Positions 16,621 to 23,461 of a stretch of 30,699 nt of DNA are shown here, piece after piece; position 1 is the stretch's first letter; the number at the start of each line of letters is the position of its first letter. A program made the translations under genes and the position numbers. The notes beneath the pieces are model-generated. The model did no database searches, had not been told where the DNA came from, and worked only from the letters and a program-made list of their open reading frames with translations. Source of the DNA: JAFDZV01 sp966128725 (GTDB lineage Bacteria; Bacteroidota; Ignavibacteria; OLB7); the NCBI GenBank assembly GCA_966128725.1, contig CBHYLN010000060.1, positions 1 through 30,699 on the forward strand. The letters are read 5' to 3'.

Positions 16621-17031
16621 TCAGGCAATCGAAAACGCATACGCCTCGGCCAACAGTGGCTTCAGGGTTTCAAACTCCCCGGGGATTCTCAGCATCGCGA
16701 CGTGGGTTACATGGCGTCGGTCGGCGACAACCTTCACGAACAACGGGCCGCTCACTTCCCGCGGCAAGTGGATCGCCAGCCGCAGCGCATCGCGCATAAC
16801 CACCAGATCGGCAAAGATTCTGTTGCTCCGCATAAGGACATACCGATCGCGGGTCACAAGTTCAACGTCCCCAAGCGACGCTACGAAGGCCTCGATAACA
16901 GCGTACAGCCCAACAAGCTCCGCCGACCTTCCGCGCAGCACGTTCTCGCCCGCGCCGGTGCCGCATGCGTGCCGCTGGTTCGCGCGCGTAAACCGGCGAT
17001 TGCATTTCGGGCATGTCCACGATGTATCCAT
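16621..17031 (-). CDS. DUF5655 domain-containing protein with N-terminal zinc ribbon
   Basis: A 136-residue protein. The N-terminus WTCPKCNRRFTRANQRHAC carries Cys7, Cys10, His21 and Cys23, a treble-clef/zinc-ribbon pattern. The remainder matches DUF5655 (VELVTRDRYVLMRSNRIFAD, LAIHLPREV, LFVKVVADRRHVTHVAML). The fold is often found next to endonuclease-like or DNA-binding domains; the function is unknown. The ATG at 17031 is the natural start before the zinc ribbon. A promoter-like module lies 70 nt upstream at 17101-17129. Confidence 0.9.
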   Translation of the reverse strand: MDTSWTCPKCNRRFTRANQRHACGTGAGENVLRGRSAELVGLYAVIEAFVASLGDVELVTRDRYVLMRSNRIFADLVVMRDALRLAIHLPREVSGPLFVKVVADRRHVTHVAMLRIPGEFETLKPLLAEAYAFSIA

Positions 17032-17100
17032 TGGGTCTGCGCTTGCATGATGCCGCTGCTGCGCCCGGCGGGGCGCATATGGCGCACACGCGGCGCGACG

Positions 17101-17129
17101 AATATATCCAACATGCGCCGGCGTTCGAT
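17101..17129 (-). promoter_or_regulatory. Promoter-like module ATCGAA-17-TATATT upstream of the DUF5655 gene
   Basis: The minus strand carries ATCGAA (17124-17129), 17 nt (CGCCGGCGCATGTTGGA), then TATATTCG (from 17106 down). The first 11 nt of the spacer are shared with the modules at 21185 and 24101. The TATATT box is 70 nt from the DUF5655 start codon, as in those copies. The leader sequence itself differs here. Confidence 0.55.
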
Positions 17130-17212
17130 GGGCACGGCGGCATTGTTCCGCGGCCGTCCCCGGCCCGCGCGCGCGATTCGGCGGGCACGTCCCGGCCGCC
17201 GCCCAACGCGGC

Positions 17213-18277
17213 TCACTTTTCCTTCACAGCGATCTGCCTGTGACGGACGTCGCGCAGAAGCGTGCGCCCGGCCCCGTTGGCCAGCCAGACACGCTCCCGC
17301 ACGGCGCCATCCTTCTCGTAGTCAACGCGCACAACGTACCGCGCCTCGGCGTCGGCCTCGTAGCCCTTCATGTCGATCTGGATGCCGCCGCCGGCGAGCG
17401 CGGTCACATCGCCCTCGTACACGCCACCCGATCGCGAAAGCGCGAGACACCGCAGCACCCCGGCGCCGGTGTGGTGGTAGATGTAGGCGTCAAGCATGTG
17501 CATGGGTTCGCCGTCCGTTGTCGGCACGGTCACGCGGGCGTGGACGGCGTCGGCGATCGGGATCCACTGGAAGGTTGTGCGGGTATCGATGGCATCACCG
17601 GCGGCAGGCCCGCCCGTGACCGTTTCGCCCGTGGCTTCCCATGCCCGGCCAAGGAGCGGCACAACGGCCTTCAGGTAGTCCGATGGCTTCTCCCGCTCGA
17701 TCGTCGGATCGCGAGGTACGGCGACCGGATCGATGCGCACATGGGTAAACCCAACGAGGGGTTCAAGGCCCCTGGGGCCGGCCTCCAGCAGCGTGTCGTA
17801 GTACATGTCCGGGCCGGCGAACGCCCACCGCAGCCCCATTCTGCGGTGAATGCCACCGGCCTGGTAGAGATCGGCGGCCCCCTCCGCCCTGCCGCCTTCA
17901 AACCTGACCGTGCCTTCGCTTACACCGCGAGCGAACGGACTGAGCACCAGCACACACACCTGCCGGCGCGCCGGGTGCCAGTAGAAGATCTGCAGCTCGC
18001 GCCACGGCCGGCCATCCGCGCCGAACCCTTCGGTGGCCCGGCGAATCGAGTGCCGTCCCGGCCCCCAGCCCCAGGTGTGGTACATGTTCTGCCCGCTGGC
18101 CGACGTCTGCCGCCATTGGCCGCGCACAAATCGCTCGAAGTTCGCCATCGGATCGGCGCGCTCGGCAGCGGCGGGCTTCGGCGCCGGCCGTGTGTCCGGG
18201 CTCCTGTCCGGTGGACGGGAACAGGCGGCCAACGCAACGATGAGGGATACGGCGATCAACATGTGACGGGCTCGCAT
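17213..18277 (-). CDS. Putative lipoprotein of unknown function
   Basis: A 354-residue protein. The N-terminus MRARHMLIAVSLIVALAACS is a lipoprotein signal with lipobox ALAAC, so the mature protein would be membrane-anchored by the Cys at about residue 19. A Pro-rich linker (RSPDTRPAPKPAAAE) follows. The body has two beta-rich halves: FVRGQWRQTSASGQNMYHTW with WRELQIFYWHPARRQVCVLV, and ATGETVTGGPAAGDAIDTRT with a C-terminal VWLANGAGRTLLRDV. Such a duplicated layout suggests two lipocalin-like barrels, which is inference. The ATG at 18277 is required by the signal peptide; another at 18262 would shorten it. Family not recognised. Confidence 0.8.
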   Translation of the reverse strand: MRARHMLIAVSLIVALAACSRPPDRSPDTRPAPKPAAAERADPMANFERFVRGQWRQTSASGQNMYHTWGWGPGRHSIRRATEGFGADGRPWRELQIFYWHPARRQVCVLVLSPFARGVSEGTVRFEGGRAEGAADLYQAGGIHRRMGLRWAFAGPDMYYDTLLEAGPRGLEPLVGFTHVRIDPVAVPRDPTIEREKPSDYLKAVVPLLGRAWEATGETVTGGPAAGDAIDTRTTFQWIPIADAVHARVTVPTTDGEPMHMLDAYIYHHTGAGVLRCLALSRSGGVYEGDVTALAGGGIQIDMKGYEADAEARYVVRVDYEKDGAVRERVWLANGAGRTLLRDVRHRQIAVKEK

Positions 18278-18314
18278 GGCGCGGTACGGTTGATGGGATG
18301 AGGACGTCGAGCTA

Positions 18315-18422
18315 CTACACTGTTGACGTATCGGGATGCTGTTCTTGAAGACGACCGGATGCGGGGATGGTGTGGGTCGCGTCAAGCTCCTGCAACTGAT
18401 CGACAACGCCTTCGAGGGTCAT
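18315..18422 (-). CDS. Very short ORF, probable N-terminal remnant of a small conserved protein
   Basis: A 35-codon frame beginning MTLEGVVDQLQELDATHTIP. The opening resembles small proteins that start M-T-L-x-x-V-x-x-x-L-x-x-L-D-x-x-x-T-I, as I remember them, but it breaks off after the first helix and reads through unrelated residues to a stop. It starts 9 nt after the stop of the small zinc-ribbon gene. It is best seen as a truncated remnant, and it may not be expressed. Confidence 0.35.
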   Translation of the reverse strand: MTLEGVVDQLQELDATHTIPASGRLQEQHPDTSTV

Positions 18423-18431
18423 GGCGACTCA

Positions 18432-18623
18432 CTACCAATCAAGGTTGAGTGAACCACACTCCGGGCATTCTGTCTGCCCGGAAGTCGGCAGCGGTCCACT
18501 GCAACGGACGCACACGCCGCGTGTCCGTGTGATGTGCATCTCCACCGCCTTGCCGTCTCGGAGATCACAGCCCGCGAACTGGCGCAGCAACTGAATCGCC
18601 TGAATGGGCTGACCCTCGCGCAC
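18432..18623 (-). CDS. Small L7/L12-tail-like protein with C-terminal zinc ribbon
   Basis: A 63-residue product. REGQPIQAIQLLRQFAGCDL followed by RDGKAVEMH resembles the short ribosomal L7/L12 C-terminal-like helix pair (x-G-x-x-I-x-A-I-x-x-x-R-x-x-x-G-x-x-L). The second half, GVCVRCSGPLPTSGQTECPE plus CGSLNLDW, is a C-x2-C...C-x2-C zinc ribbon. The only start is GTG at 18623. Codons upstream to the in-frame TGA at 18651 read AERDRVASFV, which also fits the family, so the true N-terminus may have been lost. A 47-bp hairpin (18631-18677) lies exactly at this edge. Confidence 0.62.
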   Translation of the reverse strand: MREGQPIQAIQLLRQFAGCDLRDGKAVEMHITRTRGVCVRCSGPLPTSGQTECPECGSLNLDW

Positions 18624-18630
18624 GAACGAA

Positions 18631-18677
18631 GCAACGCGGTCACGCTCGGCTCAATCCGGTGAATAATGGCCTGTTGC
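18631..18677. repeat. Imperfect palindrome after the 147-aa gene (weak attC-like)
   Basis: GCAACGCGGTCA at the left pairs imperfectly with TGGCCTGTTGC at the right: the outer GCAAC / GTTGC boxes and the inner GGTCA / TGGCC are separated by unpaired bases. It starts 24 bp past the stop of the 18701 gene. On the gene strand its end reads GTTGCTT, and the next start codon (GTG at 18623) follows almost at once. Short and degenerate; it may be chance. Confidence 0.3.
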
Positions 18678-18700
18678 GATCTGACTCTTAGCGTGAGCGA

Positions 18701-19144
18701 TCAGTCACGCGATTCGCGGCCCGAATCGACGCGCCTGGAATAGCCACGGTAATCGAAAAACGCCAGCCCATCGTACCGGGCCTCGGCTTCGATTTCAGTA
18801 AGGCTCCACAAGTGATCTGTGTAGTCGTCCGTCGCGACGCCCGTCCGCCACATGAGAAGGGTCCGGACGAAACGCAGGACCTGCTGCGTGCCGTCGTGCC
18901 GGCCACTCACGTCGGCACTGATTCCAAAAGGCAGTTGCCCATGAAACCGTGACTTGAGCTCCACAAGTACACCCGGATCAAATTCGATACCGTAGTAGTG
19001 GTGACGGTAAAAGTCGATGTAAAGGCAAGCGTCGCGCTCAACGAAGTCGACCCACGGATGGCGTTGCTCGGGATAAACAATGTCGAGAAGATCGGCTGCA
19101 TCGGCTTCGGTGCAGCCGTCGAGATGCACAATAACAGTGCGCAT
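18701..19144 (-). CDS. Hypothetical protein, 147 aa
   Basis: A small acidic soluble protein, starting MRTVIVHLDGCTEADAADLL. Landmarks are HPWVDFVERDACLYIDFYRH with HYYGIEFDP, a VELKSRFHG turn, SADVSGRHDGTQQVLRFVRT and a C-terminal LWSLTEIEAEARYDGLAFFD. The central 'adVSGRhdG..e' stretch and overall size resemble immunity-type proteins that I cannot name. The ATG at 19144 is the only start near the first conserved strand. Upstream (19190-19215) is a remnant of the structured leader seen before other genes in this island. Confidence 0.75.
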   Translation of the reverse strand: MRTVIVHLDGCTEADAADLLDIVYPEQRHPWVDFVERDACLYIDFYRHHYYGIEFDPGVLVELKSRFHGQLPFGISADVSGRHDGTQQVLRFVRTLLMWRTGVATDDYTDHLWSLTEIEAEARYDGLAFFDYRGYSRRVDSGRESRD

Positions 19145-19283
19145 GGTGTTTGATACAACGAACTACCACCTAACCCTGCCGCGCCCTCTTGAGCACCTAC
19201 GGCAAGGCATATCTTCAAAAAGATATCGCATTCGCACCTGATTACTACGCCCGGCAGCACAACCCGCGATCATCGCTTAATGC

Positions 19284-19320
19284 GCCGAACGACCCAGGCT
19301 CAGCAACCCGGCCCACGCGC
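19284..19320. repeat. Partial copy of the attC-like repeat arm
   Basis: GCCGAACGACCCAGGCTCAG and CAACCCGGCCCACGCG match 22891-22925 (which has GCATAACGACCCAGGCTCGG and CAACCCGGCCCGCG) with few changes. The complementary right arm expected near 19360-19376, next to the Imm8 stop, is degenerate (GGAGTGGCGTGTCG). It looks like a diverged or damaged copy of the same element. Confidence 0.5.
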
Positions 19321-19376
19321 GAGAGGGGCGTGCGACATCTATCAGGGCGTGATGGCTGGTGCGGAGTGGCGTGTCG

Positions 19377-19742
19377 TCAGGAGCGCGGTTTATACTCTCT
19401 ATAATCGTCGAACTCCCAATCGAACTTCTGACTCAACTGATGAGCTATCTCGCCCCATGATGTGCCCTCTACCTCACGGAGAATGTCGTCAACAGCACGC
19501 ATCACAGCATCCCAGGAGTACTCCTCCACGACAATCTTCTTGCGTCGTGCAAGCTCGCCAGCATCTAGCTTGTGAGCAGCAGGCCCGGAAAGAACATTGA
19601 CATAGAATAACTCTGCACCCTGCTGACCGGCTGGCCCAATGTGTAAGCAAAGCCAGTAATCTACGCGCGATGCATCGGCTGGTTGCCATGCCTCAACCGG
19701 GTCGTGCTCCGTGCAATCCAGCGCTTTCAGCTTTGGTTTCAT
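19377..19742 (-). CDS. Imm8-family immunity protein
   Basis: A 121-residue protein with the plan of the Imm8 family of polymorphic-toxin immunity proteins. It opens MKPKLKALDCTEHDPVEAWQ, has the central DYWLCLHIGPAGQQGAELFY with VNVLSGPA, and the characteristic VEEYSWDAVMRAVDDIL and SWGEIAHQLSQKFDWEFDDY ending. Such proteins bind and neutralise a cognate toxin in the cytoplasm. No toxin gene is adjacent, so it is an orphan immunity gene. The ATG at 19742 matches the family start. No convincing ribosome-binding site. Confidence 0.85.
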   Translation of the reverse strand: MKPKLKALDCTEHDPVEAWQPADASRVDYWLCLHIGPAGQQGAELFYVNVLSGPAAHKLDAGELARRKKIVVEEYSWDAVMRAVDDILREVEGTSWGEIAHQLSQKFDWEFDDYREYKPRS

Positions 19743-19814
19743 AAGCGCCTCACGTCCGCGTTCTCCGGCACCGGCTAAAGCAAATGCGAATCGGACACGC
19801 TAGAAGCGAAAGCT

Positions 19815-20348
19815 TCACTCAGCCCATCCAACGATTCTGGCAAGCGCAAGGGCCAGCGAACCATAGCCAACCACGTTGAGCAAGAACTGCATTCTGGTTG
19901 AGGCACTCCGCTTGCCTGGTGGTGGTAGCACCCCGAAGTCGCCGAAGCTCATGGCGAAGCGTCGTAGGATGCGGTCGTTTGCGCGCAGGTGGTGGCGGAT
20001 CCTACCCATTACGAACGCACCAGCGATGGCAAACAGGCCATACAGGGCAATCGCCAAGAAATGCGGAAGGCCGCTTGCGGTTTTGCCAAGCGTGAAGAGC
20101 GCACCGCCGACGGCAAATACAAGGCCAGGAATCTGCCAACGAAGGGTGTCATAGTGCCTGAACTGCGCGTACTTCTGCTGATAGACGATTGACCGAATTG
20201 ACTCACTGATCGCCATGACGCGATCCTGCTTCTCGATCTCGCCAGGAGTGTTGTAGTCACCCCACGCAGCCCGATACTGGGCCACCTCGTCCACAGGCTC
20301 CGGCGGCCTCGGTGCGGAAGTACCGCCCTTGTCGTTCGATTCTGCCAT
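19815..20348 (-). CDS. Small membrane protein of unknown function
   Basis: A 177-residue protein with a polar, Pro-rich N-terminus (MAESNDKGGTSAPRPPEP) and an amphipathic segment (EIEKQDRVMAISESIRSIVY). Three hydrophobic segments follow: IPGLVFAVGGALFTLG, HFLAIALYGLFAIAGAFVMG and MQFLLNVVGYGSLALALARI. It could be a two- or three-pass inner-membrane protein like the small effectors near nucleotide-second-messenger (SLATT-type) systems, but no nucleotidyltransferase is nearby and I do not claim that. The ATG at 20348 was chosen because the frame further up has no coding character. Confidence 0.78.
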   Translation of the reverse strand: MAESNDKGGTSAPRPPEPVDEVAQYRAAWGDYNTPGEIEKQDRVMAISESIRSIVYQQKYAQFRHYDTLRWQIPGLVFAVGGALFTLGKTASGLPHFLAIALYGLFAIAGAFVMGRIRHHLRANDRILRRFAMSFGDFGVLPPPGKRSASTRMQFLLNVVGYGSLALALARIVGWAE

Positions 20349-20379
20349 GTGTTTGAAATTGGAGAATGTCGACACAATC

Positions 20380-20426
20380 AGCCGAACGCGCCCGCTCTGC
20401 CGCATCAGGCCACGCGAGCGTCGGCT
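20380..20426. repeat. Imperfect palindrome after the DUF6348 gene (attC-like)
   Basis: AGCCGAACGC at the left pairs with GCGTCGGCT at the right with a single bulged A: 9 bp with an extrahelical base over a 47-bp span. It starts 12 bp past the stop of the DUF6348 gene at 20438. The left box GCCGAAC is identical to the one at 19284-19290. A factor-independent terminator is the main alternative, but no T-run follows. Confidence 0.42.
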
Positions 20427-20437
20427 TGTGACATGTG

Positions 20438-21115
20438 TCAGCCAGCGTCTGGAAACGCTATAAAGAAATGGCGCAGCGATCGGAACTCGTCCGGACAGTC
20501 CCAGTCCTGCCCGGTCAGAAGCGCAACTCCCTCGGCCCAAGGCTCATTGTCGAGCAGGACTTCAGCCCCGATCAGTTCTCGACGATGTGACGCCAAGAAG
20601 ACACGAACCCAATGCACTTCTCGCGATGCGGTAGCAAGGAAGGCCTGCTGGAGCCGCTCGTAAAATTCAGGGTATGGCGTTGGTGTCGGCTCGGGCTGTA
20701 CCCCTTGGGCCAACAACAGGCGGCCCTCACACACCGCCCAGGAAGCGCTGCCACTGCCCCATTGCAACCACTCCGCCGGATTGGACTCACAGGAGTGATC
20801 GGCCAGCGCAGTAAGCAATACATGAAAAGATCCGAGAAGGAATTTCCCGAACGCATCGCGCTCCGCAGCCGCGCGGTCGGGACCAAAGCCGGCCGTGGAC
20901 TCGATGATGAAACGCGGGTCGATTCGCGGTGAGCTGGCAGCGATGTCAAGTTGAACGGCCGTCGTACCGTTATTAGGCGGGCCTTCAAACACGAGGGGCT
21001 GGAGAATCAGGTCACCCTCACCCTCACCCACCCACACACACACATACTCATCGGCAACATAGTGCTCAACACCATGAGACTCCAGAGCGTGATGCAGCAT
21101 CTCGATGACAGACAT
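20438..21115 (-). CDS. DUF6348-like protein (probable immunity-type)
   Basis: A 225-residue soluble protein. The start MSVIEMLHHALESHGVEHYV, the VQLDIAASSPRID strand, the IIESTAGFGPDRAAAERDAF signature with FHVLLTALAD after it, and the C-terminal LGSF.. / SLRHFFIAFPDAG region follow what I recall of DUF6348, a family often found among stand-alone immunity-like genes. The LLLAQGVQPEPTPTPYPEFY middle strengthens this. Function is not established. The ATG at 21115 sits 70 nt downstream of a promoter-like module (21185-21213) with a structured leader. Confidence 0.78.
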   Translation of the reverse strand: MSVIEMLHHALESHGVEHYVADEYVCVWVGEGEGDLILQPLVFEGPPNNGTTAVQLDIAASSPRIDPRFIIESTAGFGPDRAAAERDAFGKFLLGSFHVLLTALADHSCESNPAEWLQWGSGSASWAVCEGRLLLAQGVQPEPTPTPYPEFYERLQQAFLATASREVHWVRVFLASHRRELIGAEVLLDNEPWAEGVALLTGQDWDCPDEFRSLRHFFIAFPDAG

Positions 21116-21133
21116 ATGTTCCGTGCTCGTTAA

Positions 21134-21213
21134 CTACTCCCTGCCCGCCGCGCCTTTACGGCAACCACAGCGAGGCACCCCGCGAATATAGGCATCGTGC
21201 GCTGGCGTTCGAT
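21134..21213 (-). promoter_or_regulatory. Promoter-leader module upstream of the DUF6348 gene
   Basis: On the minus strand: ATCGAA (21208-21213), 17 nt (CGCCAGCGCACGATGCC), TATATTCG (from 21190 down), then a leader GGGGTGCCTCGCTGTGG, TTGCCGTAAAGGCGCGG, CGGGCAGGGAG. Near-copies of the whole block precede the genes starting at 24031, 22739 and 25666. The leader contains short inverted repeats (GCC-GTAAA-GGC). It may drive this gene and form an RNA hairpin ahead of it. Confidence 0.6.
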
Positions 21214-21280
21214 GAGCCGGGATATCCGGCCGGCTGTCACGCTGCCGGCCCCGGGACAGGCGAGGCAGCAAACGGCTCAC

Positions 21281-21345
21281 ACCCAACAACCAGGCTCAGG
21301 AGGAGCACAATTGCTACGGCGGCGCGATGGCCGGGTTCGTTGCAG
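21281..21345. repeat. attC-like palindromic site (site 1)
   Basis: A 65-bp imperfect palindrome starts 10 bp past the stop of the 21355 gene. The left arm ACCCAACAACCAGGC pairs with the right arm GCCGGGTTCGTTGCAG: CAAC/GTTG outer boxes, an unpaired spacer base, ACC/GGT, then GGC/GCC with a bulge. Read on the gene strand the site ends in GTTGGGT, a perfect GTTRRRY core. The inner part (GAGCACAATTGC) is shared with site 2. Architecture is as in integron attC sites; function is inferred. Confidence 0.5.
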
Positions 21346-21354
21346 CATGTGGTC

Positions 21355-21750
21355 TCAGACGGCGTGCCCATGTTGCGCGATCCTCTGTTTGGCCGCCTGC
21401 AACGCATTGCCCTCCCAGACATCAACTCGGCTGCCCTCCTCGTAGAAGTGGTCAACAAAGTCCATGGAGAACTGAACCAGGTCATACACGATGCCCTGCT
21501 GTTTGGCAATCTCCTGGTTCCGATACCAAAGATCAAGAATCGCGATTCTGATAGTGCCCGAAAGATGGAGCGCCTCGGCGACAGCGCCACGCCAATCCGT
21601 GGCTCGCGTCTTGAGATGTCGTGGTAGATCCAGTTGCTCCATCGTCCGCAGCTTGTCCGGTGGCAAATTGCCAATGACATCCTGAATGAATAACTCAAAC
21701 ACGAGATTCATCGGGTTGTCTTTGTAGCGTGGGTGTTCTGAAATTGTCAT
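21355..21750 (-). CDS. Conserved hypothetical protein, 131 aa
   Basis: A small helical soluble protein. Landmarks are DNPMNLVFELFIQDVIGNLP, EQLDLPRHLKTRATDWRGAV, EALHLSGTIRIAILDLWYRN and a C-terminal SMDFVDHFYEEGSRVDVW. I recall similar unassigned bacterial proteins with the LS-TI-x-AI-x-DLW-x-N motif, probably of the immunity type; function unknown. The ATG at 21750 matches the apparent family start. It is followed 10 bp later by the attC-like site at 21281-21345. Confidence 0.8.
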   Translation of the reverse strand: MTISEHPRYKDNPMNLVFELFIQDVIGNLPPDKLRTMEQLDLPRHLKTRATDWRGAVAEALHLSGTIRIAILDLWYRNQEIAKQQGIVYDLVQFSMDFVDHFYEEGSRVDVWEGNALQAAKQRIAQHGHAV

Positions 21751-21821
21751 GGCATGCGAAATAGTTCAATCGCCCAACTCCGCGGCTGGGGCCGCTGAGC
21801 GAGAATCAACCTCGGGAAAAA

Positions 21822-22739
21822 CTACATGCGGCCCTCGCCTGCCGCAGGGCCTGGTTCGGCGCGCTCCGGCCCCAGGAAGGCCACAAGCCGATCGGCCAAC
21901 CAGTCGCGGAACTCCGGCGTCGTTGGCGGGCAATGTTTGCATGCCGGGATCACCTCCCCCTGGGCGTGCGGCACCATCTCGCGCACCCGGCGTACCACCG
22001 CCTCGCCGGGGAACGAGATGTCGTCGGCAGCGCCGAGCACCAGTACCGGCATCGTCAGCCGCTGCAATTCCTGGTTGGTCGCCAGCGGCGGGATGCGGAA
22101 ATCAAACGGCATGTCCCGCACGGCATCGCCGGTGTAGCCGGCCCAGTCGGCGTCCCAGGTGGTGAACAGTGGGGCAAGGAGTCGCTTCAGGTTCCGCTCC
22201 GTCCGCCACAGCCGGTAGCGGAACATCGGCAGGGCCATCTTGGTGAGCCCCTTCACGTGTGAGCCGTTGGCGATCCCAGCCGGCACCAGCATGGCCAGCC
22301 GGCCGATCCGCTCCGGCATCACCGACGCAGCCTGGCGTGCAACGAACCCGCCCCAACTGACCCCGAACAGGTTGACGGTTCCGAGGTCCAGCCCATCCAA
22401 CACGTCGGACAGCCACTGGGCGTGCGAGCCGTCCGTCAGGGACAGTCGCACCCCTGGCCCCCGAACCGACTGCCCCGGCAGGTCAGGAGCAACGATGCGG
22501 AACCGATCGAGGAGCGGCCCCAGCTCGGAGACGAGGAAGGCCGAGCCGGTTCGCATCGCGTGCAGGCAGACGAGCGGCGGCGCGTCGGGCCGGCCGGCGA
22601 GCAGAACGTGACTGGGACCGTACCGGGACGGAACCTCGCGGCTCTCGACCTGTGCGGGGATTCGGTCAAGGAACCGGGTAAACCATCCCTCCAACCGGAC
22701 GCGGGCTGCGTCATCTTTCCAAACCGTCGTTTCCAACAA
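21822..22739 (-). CDS. Alpha/beta-fold hydrolase
   Basis: A 305-residue alpha/beta hydrolase. The core has LVCLHAMRTGSAF (oxyanion strand), FRIVAPDLPGQS, the nucleophile elbow NLFGVSWGGFVARQA with Ser at about residue 128, the acid strand VLVLGAADDISFPGE (Asp ~239) and a C-terminal HAQGEVIPACKHCPP with His ~269. The cap region (FRYRLWRTERNLKRLLAPLF) is typical of esterase/peroxidase-type members; the substrate is unknown. The frame runs to 22850 but lacks homology there. TTG at 22739 or 22736 is preferred because GGAGGAGGA lies just upstream. The C-terminal tail GPAAGEGRM may be read-through. A promoter-leader module lies 71 nt upstream. Confidence 0.9.
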   Translation of the reverse strand: MLETTVWKDDAARVRLEGWFTRFLDRIPAQVESREVPSRYGPSHVLLAGRPDAPPLVCLHAMRTGSAFLVSELGPLLDRFRIVAPDLPGQSVRGPGVRLSLTDGSHAQWLSDVLDGLDLGTVNLFGVSWGGFVARQAASVMPERIGRLAMLVPAGIANGSHVKGLTKMALPMFRYRLWRTERNLKRLLAPLFTTWDADWAGYTGDAVRDMPFDFRIPPLATNQELQRLTMPVLVLGAADDISFPGEAVVRRVREMVPHAQGEVIPACKHCPPTTPEFRDWLADRLVAFLGPERAEPGPAAGEGRM

Positions 22740-22759
22740 AAGTCCTCCTCCGCCTGACT

Positions 22760-22838
22760 GCTGTCTACCTCGCCACGCCGTTACGGCATCCACGGCGAGG
22801 CACGCAACGAATATACGCGCCGCCTGCCGTCCTTCGAT
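22760..22838 (-). promoter_or_regulatory. Promoter-leader module upstream of the alpha/beta hydrolase
   Basis: On the minus strand: ATCGAA (22833-22838), 17 nt (GGACGGCAGGCGGCGCG), TATATTCG (from 22815 down), then a leader GTGCCTCGCCGTGGATGCC and GTAACGGCGTGGCGAGG. In the leader CCTCGCC pairs with GGCGAGG around an inner GCCGTAACGGC hairpin. The stretch 22810-22868 is nearly identical to 25799-25860. Confidence 0.6.
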
Positions 22839-22890
22839 AAGCCTGGGCATGGTTCGGTGTGGTCATCATGTTGCCTTCAGGCGATGTGCA

Positions 22891-22983
22891 GCATAACGAC
22901 CCAGGCTCGGCAACCCGGCCCGCGTGACGGCGCACAATTGCAACCTGGACGGCCCATTGGTTTGCTGCAGCGGGTGGTTAGCC
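22891..22983. repeat. attC-like palindromic site (site 2, best example)
   Basis: A 93-bp imperfect palindrome ends 8 bp from the stop of the 22991 gene. Left arm TAAC-G-ACCC-AG-GCT-CG-GCAACC; right arm, read in complement, TAAC-C-ACCC-GCT-GCA-GCAAACC, with GGCC pairing further in. This gives about 20 paired bases with an unpaired central spacer and one-sided extra bases, the attC signature. On the gene strand it begins GGCTAAC and ends GTTATGC. Homology to the 25.8-kb repeat stops exactly at this GTTATGC core. Confidence 0.55.
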
Positions 22984-22990
22984 TGCGTGG

Positions 22991-23305
22991 TCATGTGTAT
23001 CCTGGTCTCCACGGCTCTGCCTGAATGCTGGCAATATCGCCTCGCGCAAGCCGTGACCACAAATCAAGAACCTTCGCTGCGGGAACGTCGCGCATGTGGC
23101 ATGCGCCTCCGTCCTCAAGGTGCTCGCACACAACATAGCCACCACGTGACACGGCCATGCACCACCCCGACTCGTGGCTGACTGCAACGTCGCCATGCTC
23201 TGTGTCGTCCGGTCGGTTATCCAACTCTCGCAATAGATCGGGTAACGATGAGAGCGGAGGATCACTCTCCATCGCGCCGTAACGGTGCATGATGTGAAAT
23301 GCCAT
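22991..23305 (-). CDS. Hypothetical immunity-like protein, 104 aa
   Basis: A small soluble protein. The start MAFHIMHRYGAMESDPPLSS is followed by LPDLLRELDNRPDDTEHGDV, then AVSHESGWCMAVSRGGYVVC and a C-terminal KVLDLWSRLARGDIASIQAE with PWRPGY. The pattern 'ESDP-L-SL-x-LL-EL' with 'VSHES-W' is one I recall in stand-alone immunity-type proteins; no toxin is nearby. The ATG at 23305 fits the first beta strand. The gene is bracketed by two attC-like sites (22891-22983 and 23322-23376), the clearest single-gene cassette of the island (~430 bp). Confidence 0.82.
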   Translation of the reverse strand: MAFHIMHRYGAMESDPPLSSLPDLLRELDNRPDDTEHGDVAVSHESGWCMAVSRGGYVVCEHLEDGGACHMRDVPAAKVLDLWSRLARGDIASIQAEPWRPGYT

Positions 23306-23321
23306 GCTGATGCGCGAAGCA

Positions 23322-23376
23322 TGCCAACGCCCAGATCAGGCGGCAAAAATGCGAAGCGTTTTTGTCGGTGTTGAAC
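23322..23376. repeat. attC-like palindromic site (site 3)
   Basis: A 55-bp imperfect palindrome. The outer boxes are TGCCAAC and GTTGAAC (CAAC/GTTG paired), then a one-base spacer and CC/GG. The inner stem GGCAAAAATGC pairs with GCGTTTTTGTC, with two wobbles and loop GAA; one arm has about 10 extra bases. On the gene strand it begins with GTTCAAC, a perfect RYYYAAC core, and ends GTTGGCA. It lies 85 bp past the YdeI-like stop and 16 bp before the start of the 104-aa gene. Confidence 0.45.
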
Positions 23377-23461
23377 CTGCGGTCATGCTGGTGATAGATG
23401 AGAATGCCTTTGATCTGCTCATTGCGCTGCACTTGTTTTCATGCTGCCATCACCGCATGCG

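Noticed and set aside
17201..17276. GCCCAAC/GTTGGCC pair at the lipoprotein 3' end as an attC site
   Set aside because: The outer boxes fit but the inner arms do not pair, and most of it is coding; likely chance in GC-rich DNA.
22978..23346. A 122-codon minus-strand frame overlapping the 104-aa gene in another frame
   Set aside because: The alternative translation is Cys/Arg/Ser-rich without homology; the 104-aa frame has the conserved ESDPPLSSL and VSHESGW patterns.
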